From: CAXQUZ01 sp942491145
Lineage (GTDB): Bacteria; Myxococcota_A; UBA796; UBA2385
Length of the DNA: 64,000 nt
NCBI GenBank assembly: GCA_942491145.1
Contig: CALOBC010000060.1
Location: 83,413-147,412, forward strand
Direction of reading: 5' to 3'
Both the position numbers and the translations under genes were made by a program. Positions 17,900-27,065 of this stretch are shown here, piece by piece. The notes beneath the pieces were generated by a model. The model saw only the letters and a program-made list of their open reading frames with translations, was not told where the DNA came from and did not search any database. Numbering within the stretch: position 1 is the first letter of the stretch; the number at the start of each line of letters is the position of its first letter.

Positions 17900-18784
17900 A
17901 TGCGCGCACTCCGCTCCTTGCTGCTGCTCCCCGCTCTGGCCTGGTCGCCTGCTGCCCTGGCGCAGTGGCCCGATGACGTCACGCCCAGTGCGCTGTCTTC
18001 TTTTGATGGCGAGCCGGTCACCTCGCTCGACATCTCGCGCCAGTCCTACGAGCAAGTGGTGCGCGAGCTGGGCGCGATCATTGCAAACAAGCCCACGTCC
18101 GTGGCCCACACCAGCGGCCTGGAAGGCTTTGATGTGTCCTTCCAGAACACCATCGGCTTCATCGAAGCCAATGGTGACAAGGGTGGCGGCACGCCCGTGG
18201 CCTGGGAACGCACCCATGCCGAAGGTGATCCAAGCCATGCGCTGTGGATCCCCCGCGTGGTCGTGCGCAAGGGCCTGCCCCTGTCCACCGAAGTGGGCGC
18301 GAGCATGGGCTATGTCGCGTTCTCGAACCAGACTGTGTTCAGCGCCTTCGGACGCGTCGGTCTGGTCGAAGGCTACCGCCAGTTCCCCAATGTGGTCATC
18401 CAGGGCGGCTACAGCGCCTACATGGGCAACCCCGAGCTCGACTTGGGCGTCATGGACATGTCCGCCACGATTGGGTACTCGTTCCCGTTTGGCCGCTTTG
18501 CGGGCATCAACGAAGCTGACTTCTCGCCGTGGTTCGGCGTGGGCTGGCTCCAGATGAATGCCGTGCCCACGCTGGATCAGGAAGTCCAGGAAGAGATCGG
18601 GATCCGCGCGGTGTCCGGGTTCAAGTCCAAGGACCACTTCGTAGAGGGCTTCCGCCCGGCCACGCTGTCGCTGGGCACCCGCCTGCGCAGCGGCGACGTC
18701 CAGATGACCCTCGCCGGCACCCTGACGACGACGAAGGACCGGGCCACGCCCACGCTGGAAGTTGGCCTCGGCTACGTATACTGA
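17900..18784 (+). CDS. Exported outer-membrane-like protein
   Basis: A 294-residue protein with a clear signal peptide (MRALRSLLLLPALAWSPAALA, cleavage before QW) and alternating, glycine- and aromatic-rich beta strands ending in GLGYVY, as expected of an outer-membrane barrel. Homology to a named family was not recognised. I preferred the ATG at 17900 because the signal peptide begins there; a GTG at 17822 would add a basic leader. The next gene begins 8 bases after the stop, so the two exported proteins are probably coexpressed. Confidence 0.6.
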   Translation: MRALRSLLLLPALAWSPAALAQWPDDVTPSALSSFDGEPVTSLDISRQSYEQVVRELGAIIANKPTSVAHTSGLEGFDVSFQNTIGFIEANGDKGGGTPVAWERTHAEGDPSHALWIPRVVVRKGLPLSTEVGASMGYVAFSNQTVFSAFGRVGLVEGYRQFPNVVIQGGYSAYMGNPELDLGVMDMSATIGYSFPFGRFAGINEADFSPWFGVGWLQMNAVPTLDQEVQEEIGIRAVSGFKSKDHFVEGFRPATLSLGTRLRSGDVQMTLAGTLTTTKDRATPTLEVGLGYVY

Positions 18785-18792
18785 CGGCCTTC

Positions 18793-21147
18793 ATGCGCCC
18801 GCTGGCGCGGCTGCTTGGCCTGCTCATTGTGCTCTTCGCTGTGGCTCCCTTGGATGCCATCGCGGGCGCCACTGTGGTCGTTCGCGCCCAAGTGTCCGAG
18901 GACCTGCGCACGATCCAAGGTGAGATGCTGGTCATCGATGGCCAGGGCCTGCGCTTTGTGGACGCACTGTCCAAGCTTGAGGTCCCCACCGACGACGAGC
19001 TGCTGCGGCGCACCTTCCCGGTGGGTGTGGAAAAGGGCTGGGTGCGGGTCCAAGAGGCGGGCCAGCTCGCTGGACACGACCGGTATGTGTTCTACGCCAT
19101 CATTCCCCGGCGGTACGACGCTGCAGGGCTGGTGCCCGGTCGCGGCCTGTTCATGAACGGCCTGTGGCATCCCCAACCGGTCCGCGGCGACACGGTCCCG
19201 GTGGTGGCCTGGGACGTCGAGGTGGCCTTTCCACCGGGCGTGATGGGCGTGATCAACAGCGCGCACGGCGAAGGCAAGGTCCACTGGGCCGGGGACGGCG
19301 AGCGCATCGGCCTGGCTGCAGTGCCGGATGGACGGGCTGTCGACATCAGCCCCGGGGTGGGCAGTGCCGTGCTGATCGAGCGGGGCCCGGAGCGGGCGCG
19401 CCGAGCAGGCCGACTGCGGGAGGCACTCCGGGATGGGTGGCCCGGTCCGGGTGCCCCCACGCTTGTGGTGGTGGACACCCCATCTCGACTGCGGCTTGCG
19501 CGGACCGCCCCCGGCGTGCTGTTTCTCAGCGATCGGGCGTTTCGATTGACCGGTCCGCTCTGGCAGTTTCACCTCACAGCCGTGCAGCGGGGCCTGCTCC
19601 AAGCCGGCCTGCCCATTGCCGATGCATTTGACCGGGACCTGGCGGCGGCGGCACTGGCGGCGGCCGCGAACGAGACTCGGGATCCCCGGGAGATGCTCGG
19701 TTGGCTGAGCTGGATCCCCGAGATTGACCAGCTCCTCTACGAAGGACGCTTGCCCTACTACACCGAGGTCTTTGGCGAGACTTGGCCGGAGTGGCGGGTG
19801 GCCGACGATGTGTTCGATGTGCTCGATCCCCGCAGCCCGGGCACCGCAGTCGCCCATAAGCTGGACCAACAATTTGGCGAAGACACCGCGCTGCGGCTGT
19901 CTTGGGGCCTGGCACGGGGCTTGGATCTGTCCGCTGCAGCGTCCGGTGCAGGGGTACCGCTGGCGGCGGTCCAGACCTGGCGTCGCTTGCCGCCCCGCCA
20001 GAGCCTCACGCTGGACGTGCACCCCTCCACGGAGGGCAATTGGGACGTCATCGTGTCCCGAGAGGCCGACGCGGACGTGCCTCCCGAGCCCATCACCATC
20101 GAGTTTGTGGACGGGGGCGGGCAGGTGCGGCGGTCCACGTGGGAGACCGAGACCGGCGCTGACCAGACCGAGCTGACGGTGGAGCACAAGCCGAAGTCTG
20201 TGCGGGTCGACCCGGAGCACCACGTCCGCCAGGACCCCGACGCTCGTGCCGATGACCGCTGGCCCCACCGCTGGACCGCCACCGCCGCGTTCTTTCCGTC
20301 CGAGCTGGCCATCACAAACCGGCGCATCACGGCGGATGCTTCGGTGGCGCTTCGGCGTCAGTACAGCACTCGCTGGGTCTACGTGGGCTCCGTGGGCACC
20401 GATCCGATCGATCTATTGGACCTCTCCCTGGGCGCGGTGCGGGCCTTCGGGCCGCTCCAGGATCGCCGCAACCGCCCCTACCGGTTCTGGTTTGGCGGGG
20501 GCCCCGCGTGGCTGGACGCCCGGTTCCGTCCGACCGATGCCGGTGCCATCGCACTGGGTGGCTACGTCGGCATGAGCTGGGAGACCCGCACCGACAGCCT
20601 GTTCCCCCGCCATGGCCACCGCTTGTCCCTGAGCACCAGCGGCGGCTTTGTGCCCACCAGCACCCTCACCTGGAGCACCGTCAGCGGCAGTGGGCTCAAG
20701 GTCTTTGATCTCGGCGGACGGGTGGCGCTCGTGGCCCGGGGTGCCGGTGCCCTGGCCCATGGTGACGTGGAGCACCGGCTGCTGACCGCAGGCCTCGATG
20801 GCTTGCCCCCCCAAGCTGTGGTGGGTCGCCAGCGGGTGACCGCCGCCACCGAGCTGCGCTGGCAAGTGCTGCGCTTCGCGAGTGTGCCCTTCCCGCTGGT
20901 CTGGCTCAGCGATGTGCAGCTCTCTGCCGGACTCGAAGCGGGCCAGATCACGGACTGCGTGGGCGATCTGGCTTGTCCGGCCCGTGCCGCTGGCTGGACC
21001 GCAGGGCTGGGACTGGTGGGCGATGTGTTGGGGGCTCGGCCCACCTTCCTCGGCTTCCAGCTCGCCCGCATGGAGGTCTGGACACCCGAGCCCCTGGTCC
21101 AGACGCGGGTGCCTCAGATCTACATCCGGCTCACCCAGTCGTACTGA
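18793..21147 (+). CDS. M1-peptidase-like protein with C-terminal putative outer-membrane barrel
   Basis: A 784-residue exported protein (signal peptide residues 1-25, ending DAIAGA). Residues 26-480 resemble, in layout, the bodies of M1-type aminopeptidases: a beta domain, a helical region about 245-400, and a small beta domain ending HKPKSVRVDPEHHV, similar to the VxVDP segment that closes some M1-like proteins. The HExxH zinc motif is absent; the helix that would carry it reads FHLTAVQRGL. From about 500 to 784 the sequence is strand-rich and ends in LTQSY, which suggests an Omp85-like or other outer-membrane barrel. The assignment is structural inference and the function is unknown. Directly follows the exported gene at 17900. 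Confidence 0.55.
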   Translation: MRPLARLLGLLIVLFAVAPLDAIAGATVVVRAQVSEDLRTIQGEMLVIDGQGLRFVDALSKLEVPTDDELLRRTFPVGVEKGWVRVQEAGQLAGHDRYVFYAIIPRRYDAAGLVPGRGLFMNGLWHPQPVRGDTVPVVAWDVEVAFPPGVMGVINSAHGEGKVHWAGDGERIGLAAVPDGRAVDISPGVGSAVLIERGPERARRAGRLREALRDGWPGPGAPTLVVVDTPSRLRLARTAPGVLFLSDRAFRLTGPLWQFHLTAVQRGLLQAGLPIADAFDRDLAAAALAAAANETRDPREMLGWLSWIPEIDQLLYEGRLPYYTEVFGETWPEWRVADDVFDVLDPRSPGTAVAHKLDQQFGEDTALRLSWGLARGLDLSAAASGAGVPLAAVQTWRRLPPRQSLTLDVHPSTEGNWDVIVSREADADVPPEPITIEFVDGGGQVRRSTWETETGADQTELTVEHKPKSVRVDPEHHVRQDPDARADDRWPHRWTATAAFFPSELAITNRRITADASVALRRQYSTRWVYVGSVGTDPIDLLDLSLGAVRAFGPLQDRRNRPYRFWFGGGPAWLDARFRPTDAGAIALGGYVGMSWETRTDSLFPRHGHRLSLSTSGGFVPTSTLTWSTVSGSGLKVFDLGGRVALVARGAGALAHGDVEHRLLTAGLDGLPPQAVVGRQRVTAATELRWQVLRFASVPFPLVWLSDVQLSAGLEAGQITDCVGDLACPARAAGWTAGLGLVGDVLGARPTFLGFQLARMEVWTPEPLVQTRVPQIYIRLTQSY

Positions 21148-21165
21148 GGGCGGCGCCGCTGGGGG

Positions 21166-22704
21166 TCAGGCGTCGATGCGAATCGTGTAGGGGGCCGCAC
21201 ACTGCGGTGGCCAAGACGTCGAGTAGACCCGGACGGCCCAGATGTCTTCGTCGTCATCCCAGACATCGCCCACATAGCCGATGTACAGCGAACCAGAGCC
21301 AGCCGTGCTGGTCTTCACCGTCCACCCAGATCCGGTGTAGAGCAACAGCTCCACGGCATAGGCGCCGGCTGCTGGCAGGCCGGTCACCGTGATGCCCAGG
21401 TTCACGTTGTCGTACCAGTCGTCGTCGGCATCGAGGGTGATCCAGTCCTCATCGAGCTCTTCGTGCATGGTCAGGCCCGCCAGCGTCACCGTGCCCCCAG
21501 CCCAGATGACGGAGCCGTCCACCTCTCCCAGATCATAGGCCGTGGCCCCGGTCTCGTTCGGCTCGTAGGTGTCCCACCAGTCCTCGTTGACATCGCCGTC
21601 GCAGTCATTGTCGAGGGCGTCGCACGACTCGGACCGACCAGGGTTGATTGCGCTCTCCCCGTCGTCGCAGTCGCCCTCATTCTCGGTGTAGCCGTCCAAG
21701 TCACCGTCGTGGTTGAGCGGGTCCACGGCTTCCACCACCACGCTCTCGCTGCCCACCTTGTCGTCCTCGTCAAGCGCGGACAGCGTGATGGTGTGCACCC
21801 CTTCGGTCAGCGGTGCGTTCACCAGGCTCGCCCCGGTGCTGTCGGGGGTGCCCTCGTACAGCACGCCGTCCAGGCTGCTCTCCCACGTGATCTCGAGGAG
21901 CTCGACGTCGGTCTCTCGGTCGGAGATCTCCGCCTCAAACCGCACGGTGTCGGTGGTCCAGACGGTCTCCCCACTGGCGGGACTGATGATCTCCACACGG
22001 GGACGCCCGTCCTCCAAGATCTCGACGTCCAGGATGTCTTCACCCTCATTGCCGTCGTCGTCGAGCGCCTTGAGAACCAGGGTGTGGGTGCCCACAGTCA
22101 GCCCGTCCAGATCGAAGTCCACCCGCCCGTCAGCCGCCGGCACCCCCTCCCAGACCAGGCCGTCGCGCTGGGACACCATCGTGACCCCGAGCGTGCTGTC
22201 GTCCTGGTCGGGGTCGGTGGCCACCCCCACAAAGGTGATGGTCTCTCCGGAGACCCACGGCCCATCGTCCGTGCTGGGGCCCGTCAACAGCACCGTCGGC
22301 GGCGAGCCTTGGCCAATGCGGCTGCCATCGCCGCCCACGGTCAGCGTGATGGTGGTCTGGGCGGACTCACCGGCGGTGTCGACCGCCTTGAGGGTGATGA
22401 CGTGCTCACCCGCCGACAGGGCGTTTGTGGCAAAGAACGCGTCACCATTGATGTCAGGCGGGTCGCCCCCCAGATCGAGATCGATGCTGCTGATCCACTG
22501 AACCGTGAGGAGGTCGCCATCGTCTTGGTCGTCCACCGCGCGGCCATAGAACTCGACGGCGCTGCCCAGGTCGACCCCTTCTCCATCGACCGGGTTCATG
22601 ATGCTGACATTGGGGGGCGTGTTGAACTTGCCCAAAGACTGCTGGGAGCAGCCGCCAGCGAGCAACAACACACACCATCGAGCCGGGTTGGGGCGGACGG
22701 ACAT
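21166..22704 (-). CDS. Lipoprotein with Ig-like domains, MopE-type metal-binding motif and PPC-like end
   Basis: A 512-residue surface or periplasmic lipoprotein. The lipobox LLLAGGC places the lipidated cysteine at residue 19. Three Ig-like repeats follow (about 32-125, 135-235, 240-340), each beginning with a PPTV or PRVEI-like strand and ending in a HTI/LTL or HTLVLKAL strand. A MopE-type Asp-rich metal-binding motif spans about 347-390 (DGDLDGYTENEGDCDD and CDALDNDCDGDVNE), then a PPC-like beta domain starting YEPNETGATAYDLG. Such proteins are abundant in Myxococcota. It is convergent with the barrel gene and lies beyond the 3' end of the flagellar block without evident functional link. 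Confidence 0.75.
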   Translation of the reverse strand: MSVRPNPARWCVLLLAGGCSQQSLGKFNTPPNVSIMNPVDGEGVDLGSAVEFYGRAVDDQDDGDLLTVQWISSIDLDLGGDPPDINGDAFFATNALSAGEHVITLKAVDTAGESAQTTITLTVGGDGSRIGQGSPPTVLLTGPSTDDGPWVSGETITFVGVATDPDQDDSTLGVTMVSQRDGLVWEGVPAADGRVDFDLDGLTVGTHTLVLKALDDDGNEGEDILDVEILEDGRPRVEIISPASGETVWTTDTVRFEAEISDRETDVELLEITWESSLDGVLYEGTPDSTGASLVNAPLTEGVHTITLSALDEDDKVGSESVVVEAVDPLNHDGDLDGYTENEGDCDDGESAINPGRSESCDALDNDCDGDVNEDWWDTYEPNETGATAYDLGEVDGSVIWAGGTVTLAGLTMHEELDEDWITLDADDDWYDNVNLGITVTGLPAAGAYAVELLLYTGSGWTVKTSTAGSGSLYIGYVGDVWDDDEDIWAVRVYSTSWPPQCAAPYTIRIDA

Positions 22705-22783
22705 CGGACCTCCAGGGGAGGCAGGATAGCGCAGCAGGTCGTCGCTTCAAGGCACGATGGTGGCCCAATGGGGCCAGCCAGGC

Positions 22784-23866
22784 TCAGTTGGTGCGGCGCA
22801 CGCGGCCCTGGCGCTTCCACACAATCGCGAGAATCTTGGCCACGGCCCCATAGAGGTCCTCGGGAATCGGCTTGCCCTGGGGCACCCGGTCGTACAGCGC
22901 CCGAGCGAGCTGTCGGTTCTCGATCTGCTGGATGTCGTGGCGCCGGGCCTCCGCCTTGATCCGCTCCGCTTGGTGGTCCACACCCTTGGCCACCACCGTC
23001 GGGGCCTCCGACTCGTCTCTGCGGTAGCGAAGGCAGATGGCGTAGTGGGTGGGGTTTGTGATGACCACGTCGGCCTTCGAGACGTCCTTGAGGGACCGCG
23101 AAAAGGCCATCTCTTGCGCCCGCCGCTTGCGGGACGCCTTCATGTGGGGGTCGCCTTCCAGCGACTTCATCTCTTCTTTGACCTCTTCTCGGGTCATCTT
23201 CATCTTGTCCCACAGCTTCCGCCAGTTGTAGCCGTAGTCGATAATGGCGATGATGATGGCCACGGGAATGGCCCGGGTGAAGACCAGGAAGGCCATCTCG
23301 CGAATGCCGAGCAGGGTGGCCACGGGGGGCTGGCTGATGAGGGCCGGGATGAAGCCGATGCGATCGAAGACCGCGCTCCAGACGAGCCAACCGATGACAA
23401 ACAGCTTGAGCAGGGCCTTGAAGAGGTTGACCACCGGCTCCCAAGAAAGGTACTTCTCCTTGATGGATGAGATCGGGTTGAACTTCTCTGGCTTGAACTT
23501 GAACGGCTCTTTGGGCATGGCGCCCCGCTGCTGGAAGGCGCCGACCAGCGCGAGCAGCGCCCACATCATGACCATGGGCGGCATCACCGAGATGATGATC
23601 TCGGAGATCACGAACAGCAGCATCTTCTGGAAGTCAGCGACGGTGAGCGTCTGGCTGTCGACTTGCTGGTAGGAGAAGTGGAAGACGTTGCGCAGTGACG
23701 CCGCGATGCTGGGCGCCCACGCCATCATCACGACCGCGCCCGAGGTCAGCCCAGCCGCCGTCAAGATCTCCTGGGACTTGGGAACCTCACCCCTCTCCCG
23801 GAACTCCTGAACGCGCTTGCCGGTGGGGTCGTGTGTTTTTTCCTGTCCGCCGTCGTCGTCAGCCAT
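22784..23866 (-). CDS. flhB: Flagellar export switch protein FlhB
   Basis: A 360-residue component of the flagellar type III export gate that changes substrate specificity from hook to filament. Four membrane helices lie in residues about 35-210, followed by a cytoplasmic domain with the autocleavage site NPTH (271-274) and conserved residues to the end (VVAKGVDHQAERIKAEA). The start MADDDGGQEKTHDPTGKRVQ is the usual N-terminus. It is the last gene of the long minus-strand flagellar block and follows fliR by 6 bases. Confidence 0.95.
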   Translation of the reverse strand: MADDDGGQEKTHDPTGKRVQEFRERGEVPKSQEILTAAGLTSGAVVMMAWAPSIAASLRNVFHFSYQQVDSQTLTVADFQKMLLFVISEIIISVMPPMVMMWALLALVGAFQQRGAMPKEPFKFKPEKFNPISSIKEKYLSWEPVVNLFKALLKLFVIGWLVWSAVFDRIGFIPALISQPPVATLLGIREMAFLVFTRAIPVAIIIAIIDYGYNWRKLWDKMKMTREEVKEEMKSLEGDPHMKASRKRRAQEMAFSRSLKDVSKADVVITNPTHYAICLRYRRDESEAPTVVAKGVDHQAERIKAEARRHDIQQIENRQLARALYDRVPQGKPIPEDLYGAVAKILAIVWKRQGRVRRTN

Positions 23867-23872
23867 GGTGCA

Positions 23873-24646
23873 TCAGCCCCCGCCCGCAGTGTGGAGCAGT
23901 GGGTAGATGTGCTTCATGACTTCCCGCACCGCATTCTGGTGTTCCGTGAGCATGTGGGGCAAGCTCAACACGTACACCATCTCGCCACCAAAGATGGTGA
24001 GGATGAAGCCGAGCGAAAAGAAGATGTTCATCTGGGGCGCGAGGCGCATGACTGAAGCGATGAACAGGTTGTTCAGGAACACCAGAACGATGACCGGGGC
24101 CGCCAGCCGGAAGCCCGTCTGAATCATCAGGTCGCTCAGCTCGATCCAGTGTGCGCTGGCCGCGATGGCATTGCTGGCCGTGCCCGGGGGCACCATCCTG
24201 AAGCTGTGGCCGACCGCCATGAAGACCTCGAGGTGGAGGTCGCTGCCCACGAAGATGCCGGCGGCAAGCATCGTGGCGAGGCGGCCCAGCGGCCCCAGGG
24301 ACACGTTCAAGGTGGGGTCGAACTGGAGCGCGGCGGCCTGACCGGTCTGGCTGCCAATCAGCTGGCCCGCAAGCGCCAGCGAGTCGAAGATCATCCGCAC
24401 CACTCCACCGAGGAGGATGCCGACGAGGAACTCCGACGTGATGCCGTAGATGAAGAAGGGCAGCGTCGGAATGGGCGCGACCGACAGGGGCAAGTTCGGC
24501 GTGATCATGGCCGCGAGCAGCATGCCCAGCAACACCTTGGGCATCACCGTCGTGCCTTGCATGCCGAACACCGGCATGATGGCGATGACCCCAAGGATGC
24601 GGGTCGCCACCATGCCACCGGTGATGAGCAGGCTTAGCTCGTCCAT
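23873..24646 (-). CDS. fliR: Flagellar export gate protein FliR
   Basis: A 257-residue inner-membrane protein with about six hydrophobic helices, forming the export gate with FliP and FliQ. Conserved segments include RILGVIAIMPVFG near the N-terminus and GQLIGSQTGQAAALQFDP mid-protein, characteristic of FliR. Directly after fliQ (3-base gap) and before flhB. Confidence 0.93.
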   Translation of the reverse strand: MDELSLLITGGMVATRILGVIAIMPVFGMQGTTVMPKVLLGMLLAAMITPNLPLSVAPIPTLPFFIYGITSEFLVGILLGGVVRMIFDSLALAGQLIGSQTGQAAALQFDPTLNVSLGPLGRLATMLAAGIFVGSDLHLEVFMAVGHSFRMVPPGTASNAIAASAHWIELSDLMIQTGFRLAAPVIVLVFLNNLFIASVMRLAPQMNIFFSLGFILTIFGGEMVYVLSLPHMLTEHQNAVREVMKHIYPLLHTAGGG

Positions 24647-24649
24647 TGA

Positions 24650-24919
24650 TCAGCGTTCAACGGTCGGGATGGCCTCGAAGCAGCGAGTGCCGAAGTTCAC
24701 AACGTGCTCCATCATCCAGCCACCCATGACAGCCAGGACAACCAGCACGATGAAGATCTTGGGCACAAAGACCAGGGTCATCTCCTGGACCTGCGTGACC
24801 GCCTGGAGCAGTGAGATGGTGAGGCCCACCGTCATGGCCGCGAGCAGCACAGGGCCGCTCACCAGTGCCACCGTCATGATGGCCTGTTGTCCCCAAAAGA
24901 GGGCTTCGCTGATGTCCAT
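24650..24919 (-). CDS. fliQ: Flagellar export gate protein FliQ
   Basis: An 89-residue protein with two membrane helices, the normal FliQ size, starting MDISEALFWGQQAIMTVALV and containing SLLQAVTQVQEMTLVFVPK, the conserved FliQ loop. Four or more copies wrap around the FliP-FliR core in known systems. Lies 15 bases after fliP. Confidence 0.93.
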   Translation of the reverse strand: MDISEALFWGQQAIMTVALVSGPVLLAAMTVGLTISLLQAVTQVQEMTLVFVPKIFIVLVVLAVMGGWMMEHVVNFGTRCFEAIPTVER

Positions 24920-24934
24920 CGGGGGCGTCCTTGC

Positions 24935-25726
24935 CTAGAAGCCTGCAGCCATCGAGCGAACCAGGAGGTTCCACCCATCCATCAGGACAAACATCAGGAT
25001 CTTGAACGGCAAAGAGATGATGACCGGCGGCAGCACCATCATACCCATGCCCAACAGGATGTTGGCCACGATGATGTCGATGACCAGGAACGGCAAGAAG
25101 ATCTTGATGCCGATGACGAAGGCAGTCTTGAGCTCCGACAGGACAAACGCGGTCACGACGGCCGTCGTCGGGATGTCTTGGAGGGTGTCTGGCCGGGGCA
25201 TGCTGCCGATCTCCATGACCGCGGCCAGATCATTGCGCCGTGTGTGTTGCAGCATGAAGCTGCGCATGGGCACCAGCGCGGTGCGAACGGCGTCGCCTGT
25301 GTCGATCTCGCCGGCCATGTAGGGCTCGACGGCGTCGTCCACCACAATGTCGAGCGTGGGCCGCATCACGAGCAGCGACATGAACAGGGCCAGCCCAACC
25401 AGCACTTGGTTGGGTGGCGCTTGTTGCAGTCCGAGGGCCTGGCGCAGCATCGAGAACACGATGACAAAGCGCGTGAACGGCGTCATCACGAGCAGCATCG
25501 CTGGAAGCAGCGAGATGGCGGTGAGCAGGACGATGATGCGGACCGACGATGCCACGGGCATGTCCCGCATCTCGTCGGCCAGCTCCACAAAGCCTTCCCC
25601 CACTGGATCGTCCGGCAGGTCCTGGGCCCACGCGAGCGAAGGCAGCAGGCACGCAAGGGCGAACAGCCCACAGCGAAGAAGGACCGGAAGCCAGCGCATC
25701 AGTGTCTGGGGCATGGCAGGCGTCAT
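24935..25726 (-). CDS. fliP: Flagellar export gate protein FliP
   Basis: A 263-residue export-gate protein. It has the cleavable signal sequence typical of FliP (RWLPVLLRCGLFALACLLPSLAWA), then helices with FTRFVIVFSMLRQALGLQQAPPNQVLVG, here given in part: MTPFTRFVIVFSMLRQALGL, a periplasmic loop and the C-terminal pair FLPFLVIDIIVANILLGMGM. The ATG overlaps the fliO stop (ATGA); Met5 and Met10 are alternative starts. Confidence 0.94.
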   Translation of the reverse strand: MTPAMPQTLMRWLPVLLRCGLFALACLLPSLAWAQDLPDDPVGEGFVELADEMRDMPVASSVRIIVLLTAISLLPAMLLVMTPFTRFVIVFSMLRQALGLQQAPPNQVLVGLALFMSLLVMRPTLDIVVDDAVEPYMAGEIDTGDAVRTALVPMRSFMLQHTRRNDLAAVMEIGSMPRPDTLQDIPTTAVVTAFVLSELKTAFVIGIKIFLPFLVIDIIVANILLGMGMMVLPPVIISLPFKILMFVLMDGWNLLVRSMAAGF

Positions 25727-26460
25727 CCGAGCAAGCCCCGGAAGGTGTAGGTCTCGGCGGACGGGTCGTCCTCGTCCGTCTCTGGCGCGTCCAGGTCGGG
25801 GGTGCTCAGCGAGACAGTGCCACGCTCGGCGAGCACTTCGGCGATGAGGTCGTCTCGGGCCTTGAGGTTGCGGTTGTCGGGCGGGGCCTCGGCCCTTGGC
25901 CGACGTTGGGCCCCGGTGCGCCGGAGCACCGCTTGGAAGGCCCCTGGGTTGGGTTGTGCGGCCTCAGCATCGGCGTCCGTCAGGTCGGCCACCAGACGGG
26001 GCGCCCCCCCGCCGTAGCCAACCAACATGCGGCGCACGCGGCCACCGTCGCTCACTTCCACAACCGCGAGGTTGCCTTCTCGGCCCAACAACGTGCGACC
26101 CACCACCCGGACGTTCAGTCCGCTGGCCGGGGGCTTGAGCAGGCGACTGCGAGCATAGAACAGCCCCGCAACAGCCACCAACAAGACGCCCCACACCCAC
26201 GGTGGCGCAATGGGCAGTGAGGCGGTGGGCGGCTCGGCCACCGGCACCACCGCCGGGTCGGCGGCAGCATCTCCAAACAGCCGCGTGAACTCGGCCTCTT
26301 CGGCGGGAGTCGGCGGCGGCGGTGCCACATCGACGGGCTCGACAGGAGACCCAAGAATCTCTGGAGATTCCGGAGCGAGCGCCGATGCAGACTCTGGCGC
26401 TTGTGCAGAGGCAATGGACGTCGCGAAGCAGGCAGTCGCCAGCGCCGCGGTGAAGTTCAC
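25723..26460 (-). CDS. fliO: Flagellar assembly protein FliO
   Basis: A 245-residue, poorly conserved protein assigned by position and layout. It has an N-terminal exported segment, an acidic/Pro-rich periplasmic stretch, one membrane helix (about 89-107, PPWVWGVLLVAVAGLFYARS) and a cytoplasmic domain with LNVRVVGRTLLGREGNLAVVEV, which fits FliO. It helps FliP complex assembly in known systems. The C-terminal extension is long and charged. GTG start overlaps the fliN stop. Confidence 0.85.
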   Translation of the reverse strand: MNFTAALATACFATSIASAQAPESASALAPESPEILGSPVEPVDVAPPPPTPAEEAEFTRLFGDAAADPAVVPVAEPPTASLPIAPPWVWGVLLVAVAGLFYARSRLLKPPASGLNVRVVGRTLLGREGNLAVVEVSDGGRVRRMLVGYGGGAPRLVADLTDADAEAAQPNPGAFQAVLRRTGAQRRPRAEAPPDNRNLKARDDLIAEVLAERGTVSLSTPDLDAPETDEDDPSAETYTFRGLLG

Positions 26461-26735
26461 CCCTCCTCCCGAGGTCGGCCCACCAGCTCGGTGACCCGCA
26501 GCGCTACGCGCTCGCCGACCATCACAAGCTCGCCACGGGCCAGCACACGGCCACCCACGACCAAGTCAAGTGGGCGATCCATAGGCTGGTCGAGCTCAAC
26601 GACGTCATCGACATCGAGCGCGGCCACTTCTTTGAGCACCATTCTGCGCCGACCAAGTTCAATCACCACTTCGACCGGGATGTCGCCGAGGAAAGTGACT
26701 TCGTCTTGCTGGGACTGTTCGCCGCTGCGAGGCAT
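26457..26735 (-). CDS. fliN: Flagellar C-ring protein FliN
   Basis: A 92-residue switch protein made almost entirely of the SpoA/SURF1 domain: LGDIPVEVVIELGRRRMVLKEV, LDVDDVVELDQPMDRPLDL and GRVLARGELVMVGERVALRV (each shown in part). I chose the ATG at 26735, which follows AGAGGGAG and removes a basic N-terminal leader from a longer frame. Unlike most clusters it is separated from fliM by about 330 bases, in which promoter-like elements can be seen. Confidence 0.9.
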   Translation of the reverse strand: MPRSGEQSQQDEVTFLGDIPVEVVIELGRRRMVLKEVAALDVDDVVELDQPMDRPLDLVVGGRVLARGELVMVGERVALRVTELVGRPREEG

Positions 26736-27065
26736 CTCGCTCCCTCTTCCCTGGCCGGCAGGACCTGACCGCCACGGGCGCATGTGTGTAGCACGGCGGC
26801 AAGCACCGTTTCAATCGGACTGATGGGTTTGCGAGCCGCCGAACGTTCAGGACAGGGGAACCGCATACGGGAATCGTGGGATCCGTCGGCCCAAAGTCCG
26901 CGCATGGCGGCGAGGGACGGCGCTGTCCCCGAGAGACACGACAGCGGGACACGGCAATGAAGAACCGTTCAACACTGTGCATCTGCACGACTGCGATTAT
27001 CACACCCGTGGACCGCTGACACCTGAGGGGCCACCACCGTCGGGGCTTCGATGAGGCGCTTGGTC
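26736..27065 (-). other. 330-base gap between fliM and fliN
   Basis: No convincing gene is visible on either strand; short frames here merely extend fliN in other frames. On the minus strand it contains an extended -10-like TGTGATAAT (26996-27004) and a TTGAAA...TACACA pair (see separate entry). The GC content looks lower than in the flanking genes. Confidence 0.6.
26785..26814 (-). promoter_or_regulatory. Possible sigma-70-like promoter before fliN
   Basis: On the minus strand TTGAAA (26814-26809), an 18-base spacer and TACACA (26790-26785) lie about 50 bases before the fliN start. The -10 match is weak, so this is a suggestion that the fliN-to-flhB genes have their own promoter. Confidence 0.3.

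Noticed and set aside
16955..18637. 560-codon open frame on the minus strand
   Set aside because: Antisense to the UPF0104 gene and the exported protein; no motif and composition of a shadow frame.
26663..26905. 80-codon frame in the fliM-fliN gap
   Set aside because: It runs into fliN in another frame, lacks a ribosome site and has shadow-like composition.
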